64,000 bases of DNA from Eremophila alpestris peregrina (GCA_009792885.1 WMCF01000111.1:282612-346611); one strand, 5' to 3'. Positions 23,195 to 34,830 are shown, counted from the stretch's first letter. The notes: generated by a model from the letters alone, not told the origin. Program-made: numbers and translations.

Positions 23195-24820
23195 GTGATT
23201 GATCTCCATGTTCTCAGCTGGTGATCATCTTTCTGTGCCCTGAAGCATGAGGGCTGTGAGATGCTGCAGCTGCCTCAGAGCTGGAGTGACAGCAGATGCT
23301 GCTTGTGGAGACATCAAAATATTTAATCCTTTGCTGGAAATGATCATCTGTGATGTCATTGTGAAGGTGGAGATCAAAGGAAGACAATAAATGTGTCAAA
23401 ACAAAACCAGAGATGAAGGGAAGCGGTGCTTGCAGAGGATAATTAGCAAACAAAGCATAGAGATCTCATCTCTGGAAATTCCCTGTACTGTAAAACTTTG
23501 CCAGGTGGAAGTCAGGGGCTATCAAACTGCTCAGGGCAGCTCTGCTCCCTTCTCTTGGGAGAGAAATGGGCTCCCTGCTCCTGCAGGCCAGGAAAAGCAG
23601 TGCTGGGGTTTGGAATGTGCCTTCTGGGGTTTTTACTTTAGGAGTCCTAAAAAATACTATTGATTTTTTTCTTTCTCCTTATTGATTCCCTTTGTGTGAC
23701 CTTTGTACTTCCTTGGCAGGCTGCAGGAGGCACAGGGCCCTCCTTGCTGGCAGTGTCTCATCCCACACTTGATCAATCATATGTCACATGTGCCTGTTTA
23801 ATCCCCACATTATTTCCTCTGGATGAGGGGTGCTGGCAGCACTTTTTACACGTGTTTTGTGTTGGGTGTGGAGCAAGACTGTCCCCCAACAGTGCCCACA
23901 CCTCCATGTGGGGCTTTAACTCCTGAATATCCTGAGCAGACACTGCTAAAAATCACTTTTCTCTGGGATTCAGATTGGGATTTAATTGCTGCCCTCCTGG
24001 ATGGGCACCTTTCCTGAACTGGAAGGAGGTAGAAAGACAGGGAATACTAAACCAGTGTATTTTCTTTCCTTTTAGAGGTTAAGTTGAGGCATCTGGCAGT
24101 TTTAGGGGATTTTTTTCCTGCCTGTGGGATTCTTCTTAGCCATGATGGAGACTCTAAAATGATTACAGGCCACAGTAGATTTTGGGTCTTGGTCTGTCCC
24201 TTTGTGTCCTGAGCAAGGGATCCCAGGAAGAAAATCAGTGTCCTCAATCTGTGCATGCTCCATCTCTGTTTTTCCTCTTTCAATGTTTATTTTTTCCCTT
24301 TTCCAGGGGATGTGGCTGTTTTTTCAGGCCCCTGTGGCAGCAGGGGACTGAACTGGGCTGTTTGTTTCAAGTAGCACAAACCAGTTCAACAAAAACCCCA
24401 CCTGTGGGATAAACAGCCCCTATCTGCCTCCACAGGCTTGTTTGGGATGGGAACTGCCCCTGGCAGAGGAAATCTGGACCATGCCATAGCAAAGTCTAAA
24501 GGGAGCATGCATGGAAATGGTTTCCATGTCCTAGAGAGGTCTCTCCAGCTGTTTGAGCTCATGATCCAAGAGATCTGCATGTGGCACCTGGGATCTGTCC
24601 TGCACTGGGGGGTCATTCCTACCCCACCAGTCTGAAAACTCCATTTAAACATGGGATGTTGGCCACTTGGGGGTTTTCCAAAGCCAGCTCCTCCTGCCTC
24701 TCTCCCTTTCTCAGTGCAGGTACCTCTACAGCTCAGGGAGGTGAGGATTCACAAGCTGGTGATCCAAACCTGTTGGAACCCTGGATGCTGAAAATTTTGG
24801 GGTTTTTTTATGTCAAGGGG
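23195..24820. other. unique noncoding DNA
   Basis: About 1.6 kb without a recognised feature. Confidence 0.4.
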
Positions 24821-25367
24821 TGCTGACCCTCAAGCAAGCACCACATTTGACCTGAGGCCTTGGGACAGGCTCCTGAGATTGAGTGACAGCACAGGGGCTG
24901 TGGATGTGGGGTTTGATTGGAAGTGTGTGATCTCACAGGGTGAAAAACTTTGGGTTTAAGATTTTAATATATAGTAATGTGTGTGAGCCAAGATGGAGGA
25001 GTTAAGGTGTTGTCTAAGACTTTCTCTTCACCGTCGTCATAGGTTTAGGTGGTTTTCTGTAGATGAGTGAGAACTGTCCCCATTGCAGACCTTTAGTGGT
25101 CACCATTGGGTCACAAACATCAATAACAGAGGTGTCATCTCGTTATTGGGTAAATGATGCTTAAAAACATTGGGAAAAAGTCAGTAGTGGCCATTTTGCC
25201 ACATTTTTCTAGCAGCTGGTGAGAGCTCAGGGCTCATGAGTCTGTAAATTCTCTGTGAATAGATAAGAGATCACAAATCACCAAGTCCAAACTCGAATTT
25301 GTTTCCTGTGAATCATTCATCCTGACCTTGGCAAGAACAAGAAGAAAGGAGCCCTCACTCTAACACA
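24821..25367 (+). mobile_element. diverged LTR related to family A
   Basis: The block 'ggggtttgattgg...ctcacagggtgaaaa...gatggaggag' (24907-24998) matches the middle of the family-A LTRs at 18147-18238, including one arm of their inverted repeat. The rest differs, so this is a related but older or separate subfamily. Ends at TGCTGACCC and CTAACACA are estimates; no target duplication was seen. Confidence 0.65.
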
Positions 25368-25800
25368 AACCTGGCTGTTTCCAGAGTGGGTCCCACTTCC
25401 TTGATCCCACACTTCCCTGATCCCCCTCTGGAAGCACAGAATGCTGTGAGGAGGGGCTCTGGGTCCTGTGCACCTGGGTGTTTGATCTCCTGCTCTCCAG
25501 GCAAGGGCTGCCAGGTGCTTTCCTGTGGAGCTGGGGCTTTGTTGCTGCCTGTCCCAAGGCTGAGCCCTTCGGGATGGTTCTTCACAGCTCCTTTTCCCCT
25601 TTGTGGTTCACCCTGCACTGCTGGGAGTCCCCTGACGCAGCCTGTCAGTCCCATTTGAGAGTGGTGAAGCCAGCACAGCCTCAGGAGGGTCCCAAATTGG
25701 GTTAGAAATTAGATTTTAATTTTTTTTTCTTAGAAAACAGGAGGTAGGGATGAACAGCTGAGGCTCTTCCCTCTGCAACTGTTGGCTCTGCCGCAGGTGG
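25368..25800. other. unique noncoding DNA
   Basis: No recognised feature between the LTR relative and the 55-bp tandem repeat. Confidence 0.4.
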
Positions 25801-25951
25801 GTCTTGACCATGGAATTTATTGTGCTCAGGCAATTTTTGTGGAATAAACTCCTGGGTCTTGACCATGGAGTTTATTTTGCTCAAACAATTTTTGTGGAAT
25901 AAACTCCTGGATCTTGACCATGGAGTTTATTTTGCTCAAACAATTTTTGTG
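25801..25951 (+). repeat. 55-bp tandem repeat, 2.7 units
   Basis: Units begin at 25801, 25856 and 25911 with '(g/a)tcttgaccatgga'. The first two end 'gtggaataaactcctgg'; the third breaks off after 'caatttttgtg'. Units 2 and 3 are nearly identical (cttgaccatggag, ttttgctcaaacaa), while unit 1 differs at several sites, so the last duplication was recent. The first two units carry an AATAAA. Confidence 0.95.
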
Positions 25952-26391
25952 TATGCCTTGGGAGGAGGCATCATGCCCCGTGCAGGTGGCCCAGGTCTCT
26001 GTTACAGCAGGTCTCTCTTACTCCATCAGGTTGTGATTTAGGGGCAGGGATACTCATAAATGTCCTGAAAGCAATTGTAGGTAAATGTTCCAGGGAATGT
26101 GAGAGCTGGTTGGAGGCAAGGCCCACTTCACAATAGTGACTGGCAGGGATAGTGCTCACCACAACATCCTTTTCATGACAATAAAGGTCTGACTTTGAGC
26201 AATGAAACCAGGAATATTTGTAGCTGAAGGCTGTCCTTAAGTTGCCTCCCAAGGACCTCTCTGGCTGCAGGTGCCAGGGAAGTACAGGATGTTTTGTGTA
26301 CTTTCAGCACACTCGGTTTCATCCAAAGGAAAGGGCTGTGAGAGGCCTGGAGCAGAATCAAGACTTGTTTGCCCTGCCTGATTCACCTCCT

Positions 26392-26569
26392 GGGAAGGAA
26401 TCCTTCCTTGTGAGGGTGCTGAGCCCTGGCTCAGGGTGCCCAGAGAAGCTGTGGCTGCTCCTGGATCCCTGGAAGTGTCCAAGGCCAGGTTGGAGCAACC
26501 TGGGACTGTGGAAAGGTTTCCCTGCCCATGGCAGAGGGTGGGAATGGGATGAGTTTTAAGGTCCCTTCC
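26392..26569 (+). mobile_element. CR1 LINE 3' part, left of nested LTR
   Basis: Sense CR1: 'ccagagaagctgtggctgct', then 'ggatccctggaagtgtccaa', then 'gttttaaggtcccttcc', where it is broken by the family-A LTR. The tail resumes at 27168. Confidence 0.94.
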
Positions 26570-27167
26570 TCTCAGGTTTTCTGGTGATTTTTGTACCCTG
26601 AGAGTTGATGATGGAGTTCCAAGGAGAGCCAGAGGCCGTGCAGTTGTTTTGCAGAGTTGTTTATTATTTTCTTATCTTAAAAGTTCTCTCAGTCCAGTGT
26701 GATGTTCCCAGGAAGGCAGAAAAGCAGAATCTGCCCCTCCTACAATGGCACCTGAACTTTTATAATCCAAACTACATTAACAATGTTTTTCTCTAAGTAC
26801 CAATAACTCTGACCCATGTCAGACAGTGAAATCTCACCACAACCCAATCAAGAAAAGGCCACCACCTCTGCAAAGATGGAGGAGAAGAAGAAGCAGGAAA
26901 AGGACAAAAACACACCCTGATTCCTCCATCTTTGCCCCATTCTATCTATATAGTAACATCTAAAAATTCTGGTTTTTCACCCTGTGAGCTAACAAAAATC
27001 ATACCAATCAAACCCACGTGGACTTCTTTTCCTCTTTCAAGCGTGGCAGTGTTTTCCAGGGAGTTAAATCAAAGGAATTGATATTTTTGGCTCTTTTGGC
27101 TCAGTCTCGAGACCCTCAGGGTCTCGAGCACCCAGGGACCCCCAAAGGGATACCCTGGTTTCCCACA
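26570..27167 (-). mobile_element. solo LTR, family A, copy 2 (nested in CR1)
   Basis: A 598-bp LTR in reverse orientation. On the + strand it starts TCTCAGGTTTTC and ends GGTTTCCCACA. A perfect 6-bp duplication CCTTCC flanks it (26564-26569 and 27168-27173), and removing one copy restores an unbroken CR1 tail, which dates this insertion after that CR1. It holds the same 13-bp inverted repeat as copy 1 and a 23-bp near-perfect palindrome at 27106-27128 (11-base arms CTCGAGACCCT/AGGGTCTCGAG around one base). Confidence 0.95.
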
Positions 27168-27203
27168 CCTTCCAACCCAAACCATTCTGATTCCATGATT
27201 CTT
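27168..27203 (+). mobile_element. CR1 LINE tail, right of nested LTR
   Basis: 'ccttccaacccaaaccattc' followed by 'tgattccatgattctt' is the continuation of the CR1 broken at 26569. Confidence 0.93.
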
Positions 27204-27707
27204 ACCTGAGCTCCTCCACCAACCCTGTCCCTGAGTAAGCCAGACCTTGTTGCTGGCTGTCCACTCTTCATCTCCTGATTATGGGTATTAAGAGGCTGGC
27301 TGTGAAAAGCAAAGCTTCCTGCTGGAAGCACAGCCTGGTGACCAAGGGCAGCCAACACAAACACCTGGCAAGCTTCCCTGGCCAAGTTTCACACCTAGAA
27401 TAAATCAAAAATATCTTCCTTCCTGCTCGGGCAGCTCCCAAGGAGCTGTTTGCTCCTGCCACACACACTCTGTTCTTTCCAGGAGAAAACTTGCTTCCTC
27501 AGGAAAGTTCACACCATGAAACATTTTATTTTAGATTGACCCCCTCAACTGTGGTTCCCCCAGAGAGCTGGGACCAGGGAGGGCTGTGCATCTGTCAGTA
27601 ATTAGGGCTCCCCAGTGAAAAAATATGGAAAAACCTCACAGACAGGTCAGGGTGAGGAGAAATATCCTCCCACCCCCCTCACTGATGGTGTTTCTTTGGG
27701 TTTGTGT
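27204..27707. other. unique noncoding DNA
   Basis: About 500 bases with no recognised feature. Confidence 0.4.
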
Positions 27708-28155
27708 TGATGCCTTGGGAAGGCTGACCTGAAACAGGGACTGGACAGAGCTGGAGAATAAAGGAGATATTTAATAAAAGGCCTTTAGGATATACCTTGG
27801 GCAGGACAAGAGCCTGGCCAGGGTTACACCCAAGGGGGACCCAAAATGGGAACAAAATGGATGCTCAGTCATGAGGTCTCACATTTTTATAAGTTTTGGT
27901 CCATTTGCACATTGGGGTTTAATTGTCCCATTCCAGCTCCAGGCTGTGAGGTCTCATCCTTCTTGTTTTCTCCCTTCAGTTCACCCTTGTTTGTGCTTTT
28001 GGGTCTGAAAGTTGTCCTTGGTCTCCAGCAGGGAAAGGATTTGTTTTGTCTCCCTGCTCTGTGCAGAGCTCACTGACACTGAATGTGAGGCTCAGAACTG
28101 CACCTGAGGCAGCACAGAGTCTGAAAACATGAAAGCTGAAACTGGTGTTTGGTGA
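27708..28155 (-). mobile_element. solo LTR, family B, copy 2
   Basis: Reverse-orientation copy of the LTR at 191-636. The + strand begins TGATGCCTTGGGAAGG. The other end is degraded (about 28140-28155). On its sense strand the TATA is kept, the octamer is GTGCAAAT and the poly(A) signal is ATTAAA. The right boundary is approximate. Confidence 0.88.
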
Positions 28156-29362
28156 TTGCCCAAAAATTTGGAGTTGGGTGGGAATGACCAGATGCCCTCA
28201 GCCTGCCTCCCTTCTGGTGTCCCCTGTCCAAGCTTGCTGGTTGCAGAGGGGTAGAGTTGCCCTGATTATGCCAAGGTGGATGGTCCTTGATTTGTTTGGG
28301 TTTTTTCCCTTTAAAGAACCATTATTTGGAGGAGAGGGTGAGAACTATGGTCAGGAATTAAGATTTTGGAACAAATCCATCAGGAAGTGATCCTCAGTGC
28401 TCCGGTGGAGGAAAATCACACCAATCTGCAAGACAGCAGGTGCCTCAGCCATGCCTCCACCATCCCTCTGGCTTCTCCTGATGGTCCCCATCCCTGCCAG
28501 CTCATCCCAGCTGCTGAAGGGTGAGTGCCAAGACCTGTCTGATGTGACCTGGGATGTCCTGGCTGCTCTCTGGCTCAGGAGGACACTCTGTGGGTGCTCA
28601 GTCAGGTGTCTCAGGTGCCCATGAACCAGCAAAGATGGAAAAGGTCTGTGAGGACTTCTTAGCTGGGAAAGAAAAGGGGAAACACATCAGGTCCATCAAT
28701 CCAGTGTGACACAGAGGGGTGGGGAGGGATGAAATTGTTCATCCAGGAGTAAAGGAATTTGTGGCTGAAGTTTAGGGAGGGTTCTTCCTGTACCAGCACC
28801 ATGTCTGTGCCTTTTTGCACTGCTGGGGAGGATTCCACGTGCTGCTGGAACAGCAAAGGAATCCCCTGGCTCAGCTTTGCACCGTGAAAAATGGTGATTT
28901 CCCAAAAGTGCCCTCATCAACATTTCCAGGCAGCAACCTCTTTGTCAGCCCAGTCAGACTTCAAAGAAAGAGGAAGACACAGCTGATGCAATGAAATTTT
29001 TTTGACCAACTCTGCACTTGGACAAGAAGCATCCCATTGTGTTCCTTTGGAAGAGGGGTAACTCTGTGCTGCTCCAGGAGCACAGGGGCAGCATCCTGCT
29101 GCTTTTACAGCATTTTTACATCCTCAGGTGAAAGCTGACTCAAGGCTGCCCTGTGTTGTGATAGAGGATTTTTATCCTGCTTGTTCTTTTGCAAAGTCTT
29201 AGTCCTGAATGACCTGGTGACATAAGATCTTAAGTTTGGAATTACCTTAAGAGCTGCTTTCATCTTCCCTCTGCTCCGTGGGGAGGGAGACAGCAATTCC
29301 ATAGGAAATCTCTTTTAGGATCACTTTCCTGTCAACAACAATAGCAGAAAGCACTAAAACTA
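28156..29362. other. unique noncoding DNA
   Basis: No repeat or exon recognised. Confidence 0.4.
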
Positions 29363-29396
29363 TGTTTGTTTATTTGTTTGTTTGTTTGTTTGTTTT
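29363..29396 (+). repeat. (TTTG)n microsatellite
   Basis: About eight TTTG tetranucleotide units with one TTTA interruption. Confidence 0.93.
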
Positions 29397-31369
29397 GAAC
29401 CTGGTAATTTTTTCTCCATTTTAGAACAAAGTATTCTTTGCCTTAGCTATTACCTAACTTATTGTCAGTGATTTATCACTCCTCTTAAGATATTCCCAGG
29501 GTTATTGGACTGACATCATCAAATTGCTCCACTTGAGAGCAGGCAGAGCCAGCAGAGGAGCAATCCTGAGGAGCTGCTCCTGTTCCAGGCAGGGTTTGCT
29601 GGGATGTCAGTGCTGTGAAATGCAGAGGCTGAGTTTTCTCATCCATGAGCTTGTGCTTCAATAATTTTAGGTGCTTCCAGGAGCTTACAGCCCTCAGGCT
29701 ATGAGAGAAAAGTGAAGCATCCTAAAATTGGTTCCTCCTCACACTCTTGGTATGGGGCTCTTTCTGTGGAAAGCAGAACTTGCTTTTCATTTATCATTCC
29801 AAACTTCTCTGTTCCTCTGGGTCTTCTGTCCTATCCAGGACCATGAATCTCTCCTGTAGGCACATCTGCAGCCATGGGAGACACATCCCTCTCCCATCTC
29901 TGCAGCTCTTGCTCTGATCTGAGCAGCTCCTATGCTTCCAGATCAGCCATTCCTCCTATTCTAAGGGGAAAAGTCTCACTTCCTCCCTCTTCCTTAGTGG
30001 CCACAGTCTGCAGGCAGGAGAAGATGCTGGAAGAAGAGGTTGAGGGCTATTCAGAGTCCTGGGAAGATGGATTCAAGGTCATGTTGAGCACAGTTCTGCT
30101 TTCCAAACCCAGAGCTCTGCTGTCCCTCTCCCACCTGCCCACCCCTAACACAGGATGCCACTTATTTTCTTTTTAGGGTGAACACCCGTGTCAAAGCAAA
30201 CCCTCTGAGAGAAACCCTGCTGCCATTCACCCCTGGGTCACTGCTTCACACATCCCAGCCTGGCCATGGGTGGCAGATGACCCCAGCAGGGGCAGGTCCA
30301 GCAGCTGTCAGGGGATGGTTCCTCTGTGTGCCTGGTGGGTGGGTGACCTCCCTTGCACCTCCACTCCATCCTCAGGGCTGCCAGGAAGCTGCTGGCATTG
30401 CTGCCAGCCCCTGAGGAAGAACTAAGGGGTGACTGGGTGGCTGCATGTCCCCCCTGCCCTCCCTCCAGGCTGTCCCTGTCACAGCTGGACCCTCCTGGCA
30501 CCACCTCACCCCTCAAACACACCTTGAACCAGCTCCATCCTCAAGGCACAGCCTGGGGGACACATTTTTAATTCACCACTGATCCATTCCAGCCACTTTG
30601 TGCCTCAGTTTCTCCAGGTGTGATTTGGAGGTGGAGGTTGTCACCCCTCTGACCCTCAGCCCAGGACAGGCCGTGTCACACACCCTGCCAAGCTCATCAC
30701 GGGGCTTGGGGCTCCTTGGGGACAAGTGGCTGGAGGATTGTCACCTCTGGGACAATGGTAGCTCCTCCTGGGATGGACAGTGAGCCAGCAGCTCATTTTT
30801 CTCACCTCTCTGCTGCCAATCCCTGTGTCTGCCAGCTCAGAAGGTATATGGCACCCCCCAGCCTCCAAGGGTCAGGAATGCAAATGCCAGGTTGATAAAA
30901 TGCCTTGGTTCAAGAGATGCCATGGAGATTTACACTCCAACTGGGTCTGAAGTGATGTGGTTAATGCAGCACCTCCAAAATAAACCAGGAAAAGGCTCTT
31001 TTGATACCCTCTGCCCAGGATTTCTGCTCATCTGATCTGGGAATGGTCCCGGTGAGGCTGTGAGTGAGCCAGAGGATCTTCCTGCATTCAGTGATGCACT
31101 GAAGGCTTTGGTTCGGTCTTGGCTAAGACTGACATTTTTTCCCTTTAAAAATACCCCCAAAGGATGGAAAATAAACAGAAAAATTTGGAGTTGGTCTGGA
31201 GTCTGGGTAGAGGAAGTGTCCTGGGATCTGCTGGCCTCCAGCTGTGGTGGCTCTCCCCCAGGACCTGTGACATCTGCAGGTGTTTCAGGTGTCACTGAGC
31301 ATTTTGTGAGCCAGCTGCTCACTCCATCCCAGAGACTCTGCTCTGTCCAAAAATCCATCCCACTGCCTC
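29397..31369. other. unique noncoding DNA
   Basis: No recognised gene or transposon. One 'TGCCTCAGTTTC' motif occurs at about 30601. Confidence 0.4.
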
Positions 31370-31735
31370 CCCAGCGCTGGAAAGGCGGTTTGGCTCCGGC
31401 TGGAAGCAGCAGCAGCAGCAGCAGAGGGAGCTGGTCGGCCGGAGGATGCTGCAAAGCTGATGCTCTCAAGGTGCTCTTGTTCCACTGGGAGCGCTTCAGG
31501 GCAGGAGCTGGCCTGCAAACACCGCTCCCTGCCGCCGTGCTGACCGGGGAAATGACCTTGTGTGCTGGAAAAATGACCTTGTGCGCTGGCGAACCAGCCC
31601 GGGAGGCGGGGGCGGGATGCAGGAGCCGGGGCCGGAGCCGCTGGAGGCGGCAGATGCCGGGCTGAGCTCCGGGAACACGAAGTGCGTCAGCACAGCCCCT
31701 GCTGGGGAAATAACCCCGTCCCGTGTGGGTCCTGC
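31370..31735 (+). promoter_or_regulatory. isolated small CpG island
   Basis: About 360 bases with roughly two dozen CpG sites in otherwise CpG-poor DNA, clearly GC-rich. Contents: a short AGC trinucleotide run (31408-31426), a 21-bp direct repeat carrying two TGACCTTG half-sites (31550-31591), and a GC-box-like cluster 'ggaggcgggggcggg' (about 31602-31616). No splice donor or coding exon is convincing in either direction. It could be an orphan promoter, an enhancer, or the first exon of an unseen transcript. Confidence 0.6.
31550..31591 (+). promoter_or_regulatory. 21-bp direct repeat with two nuclear-receptor half-sites
   Basis: Two tandem units of 'aaatgaccttgtg(t/c)gctgg'. TGACCTTG, the complement of CAAGGTCA (core of ERR and NR5A monomer sites), begins at 31553 and 31574. 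They lie 21 bp apart, two turns of the helix, so both sites would face the same side of the DNA. Confidence 0.6.
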
Positions 31736-34554
31736 TGAAGGGCAGCCCTGGAGGGATAATTCCACACTGGCTGGGTTTCTCAGAAAGTGGAGTTTTGTCT
31801 CTGCTGCGAGGGAGGGCTACCTAATCTCCTCTAGAGTGAACTTTTTTTCTACTTCATTTGAAAAAAGTGTTTAAGATGTCTCCTTTTCAAGTGAAATATT
31901 TTCAGATTATCCCCTCAGGAAGCAGATTTTGGCTGAAGTTTTCGTGTCACTGAAGCTTGCTTTGATTTTCTTTCTATTGTGGTTTATTTTATTTTATTTT
32001 TTACTTATTTTTAATTGTGGAGTGGAAATCTGGCTCCACGATTTAGAAAAATGTTTGTTCATTCGGGGGAAAAAAATAACAAATCAGCCCCCTGGTTCTG
32101 CTGTAAATCAAAGTGATCTTGGTAAGTTTATAACACATTGATAATCCATTAAAGTTTAGGTCCTTGAATAAATGCCCATTTGGCCAAGGGACTTTGGGTA
32201 CTTTAGGGCTTGGGTTTAAATCTATCCTTGCCCTGCCTTAGCCTCCTGTGATTCTTTAAGGCTGTGAAATGAGAGCTGCTCCATCTCCCAGTGGGCTCCT
32301 GGGAGGATTTGTCTGCTGGAGATGCTCAGGGTTCTCTAGAGCTCCCACCTGGGCAGCAAATCCATGTGTGAAGAGCATCCCAATGGCCACATCCCCTGTC
32401 CTGAGATGTCCCCCAGCTGCCCCATCTCAAAGAGGCTCCCAGGGTGGAATTCTCTGGGCTGTGGAGGCTGATGGGAATCTCAGATGAGCTCCTGCCTGCT
32501 CTGTATTTCCCCGCACAGCTTTCACAATTCCTGTGCTTTCGGGGGAGAACTTCTCGCCTGCTTAAACCCGGCTCCCTTTTTGGGCTTTAACCATTGAGAG
32601 CAGATCAATATCTCACGAGCCTGCTCGGAGAAGATGAGTGTGATTTGCTGGGAGCTGTATCACCCTCTTCCCCCTCTCCTTATTCCCACCACGAGCTCAT
32701 TAAGTCGTGCCACAGGCAGAGATCCATCAAAGGCTGTAACTGCTGTGGATGTTTTCCTGAAGTGTCTCATTCAGAGCACGATGAGGTTTGAGTGCTTCTC
32801 CTAACCCAAGAATTACCGGTGTGCTCTTAACTAATAAAGCTCCAGCTGCAGCCCAAAATAGCGAACTCTGTAATCACGGGGAATTGCTTTCTGATGGGTG
32901 AAAATGCACGAGCCTGGGGGGGACACATCTGCTTCCCTCCCTCCTTCTCCTCCTTTCTCAAGGCACTGAGCAGGGAGATGGAGAGGGGAAGGGGAGGCAG
33001 GAGCATCCATCCTCCCCCCCACTGTAGTGATGGCTCTTTTGGTGTTTGTCTCTGGTTATCATTGCAAATTGAGATTTTAGGATGGGTGGGAAGGGGATTT
33101 CTCTGGGTCCCTATGAAAGCTTCCCCAGTCTGGGCTTCACCCAGGAGCCTGCTGAGCCTTCTGTGGTGGTGCCAAGTTCATTTTTTTTCCTGGAAAAAGG
33201 CGAATGCTAAGAATCCCGAGGAGAGGAAACGTGCACCACCCAGGGAAGGGATGGTTTGAGAGCCTGGTGGGGTTCATCTGTGGTGTCTGAAGCATCTGTG
33301 CTTCACCAGAGAGCTCCAGAGAGACCTGGGAGAACTTGAGCTCATCCCAGCCAGAGACATATCTCAGGATAACACCTGGAGGGGTGGGGAAGAGCTTTTC
33401 TGGTGGGTGGGAAATACTCCAGTGCCTCCAGCTGAGAGACTGGCCTGCAAGGGGCAGCGAGGAAGGAGCCTGTGCTGCAGAGAAATGCCTTGGGGGCACC
33501 CCTGGGCTTGCAGGTGTCCAGTGTGGCTCAGCAGGTGACGAAATGCCAAGGGTCTAAGGGCAGGAAAGGCACCCTCTCACTGCCAGGACAGGCACATCCC
33601 CCTCCATGTCATTTTTGGGGGTGTTTATGGCTCAGTGGGATGTGAGGCACTGCAGGGAGCTCCTGTCAGCAGGCTCTTCAGGGCACCCAGCCCTCTCCAG
33701 GGAGAATTCCAGAGCCGGGAGCAGGGCAGGGTCACTCCCTCACGTGCAGAGCAGGAGGCGCTCCCCGGAAAGGGACAGCGTTATCCCGGTGTCAGCCGGG
33801 GTGACAGCAGAGGCAGGGCCAGGGTGTTCCCCTGCTGGAGCCTGGTCGGGTTTCCAGGAAGGAAAACGTCCCTGGAGACATGTTGAGGCACCGTGGGGCA
33901 GTGACAGCCTCGGAGGGATGATAAACACAGCACACGCCAGACAGGCACGTGGCACTGAGGGAGGATGCCCAGCAGCCACAACTCACGTCTTTGCAGCTCC
34001 AAAGTTGAACTCAAACTTCAAATTCAGTGGGTAAAAAACACCCCCCCCAAACCTTAGATCCACATTTCCCTCTGTGAGGTTTGGCCTTAATTAGGGTTTC
34101 TGTGTTCTTTCTGAATTATTCATGAATAGTTATTTTTTTTCTTCATGCAGACTTGGTTTTGGTTATCCTGCCTCACCTCAGGCTGGCTCATCTCATTAAT
34201 TGACACCTATGAGAATATGAGGCACAAAAATCCCTCCAAGCCCTTTCAAGAACTTCATATCTGAATTCAAAGACTATTCAAGGACTGAGGCTCTGGCTGC
34301 TAAATATTAATACTCATAAATAACCTTTATCCTTATCCTCTTCCACTCCTTTCCTTCCTTTATGCTTCTCCTTCAGTAAATCAGGATGAGATCATCAATC
34401 AGCATTACCAAAAACCTTCCTGGGGTGCCCTTTTTTGCAGCTTAGCTGGAATAAGTTGTTATCTGTGTTTCTGATGAGCTTTACTGCAGAAATGAAGGTG
34501 CTGTCCCAGTTGGTTTCTGGCTGAAAGGAGGAAAGGATGGTCAGGAGCACATGG
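31736..34554. other. unique DNA with a possible conserved element
   Basis: No gene or repeat recognised. The part at 32510-32900 has an unusual mixed composition with scattered CpG and homeodomain-like words (cattaagt, gaattaccgg, ctaataaagc), a texture seen in conserved noncoding elements. A moderately CpG-rich patch lies at 33690-33980. Confidence 0.3.
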
Positions 34555-34830
34555 GAATTTCCTGAGCTGGAAGGGAGCCACCAGGATCACTGAGTCCAAA
34601 CCCTGGCCCTGCACAGGTGAATCCCAGCAATCCCACCCTGTGCCTGAGATGGTCCAAATGATTTTAAATCCATCAGGCTTGGGGCCCATGACCATTCCCT
34701 GGAGAGCTTATCCAGTGCTCAACCACCCTCTGGTGAGGAACCTCTTCCTCACATCTCTCCTGATCCTCCCCTGACACATCTCCAGCTGTTCCTTGGGTCC
34801 TGTCTCTGGTCACCAGGAGGCCACCACTGC
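34555..34830 (-). mobile_element. CR1 LINE 3' part (older subfamily)
   Basis: Complementary CR1: 'ctggccctgcacaggtgaat', then 'cccaccctgtgcctgagatg', then 'aaccaccctctggtgaggaa', then 'tgtctctggtcaccaggagg'. It is the same subfamily as those at 7884 and 61341. Confidence 0.9.

Noticed and set aside
31060..31665. 201-codon + frame entering the small CpG island.
   Set aside because: Composition-driven frame with no known domain; the 21-bp repeat and AGC run explain its repeated residues.
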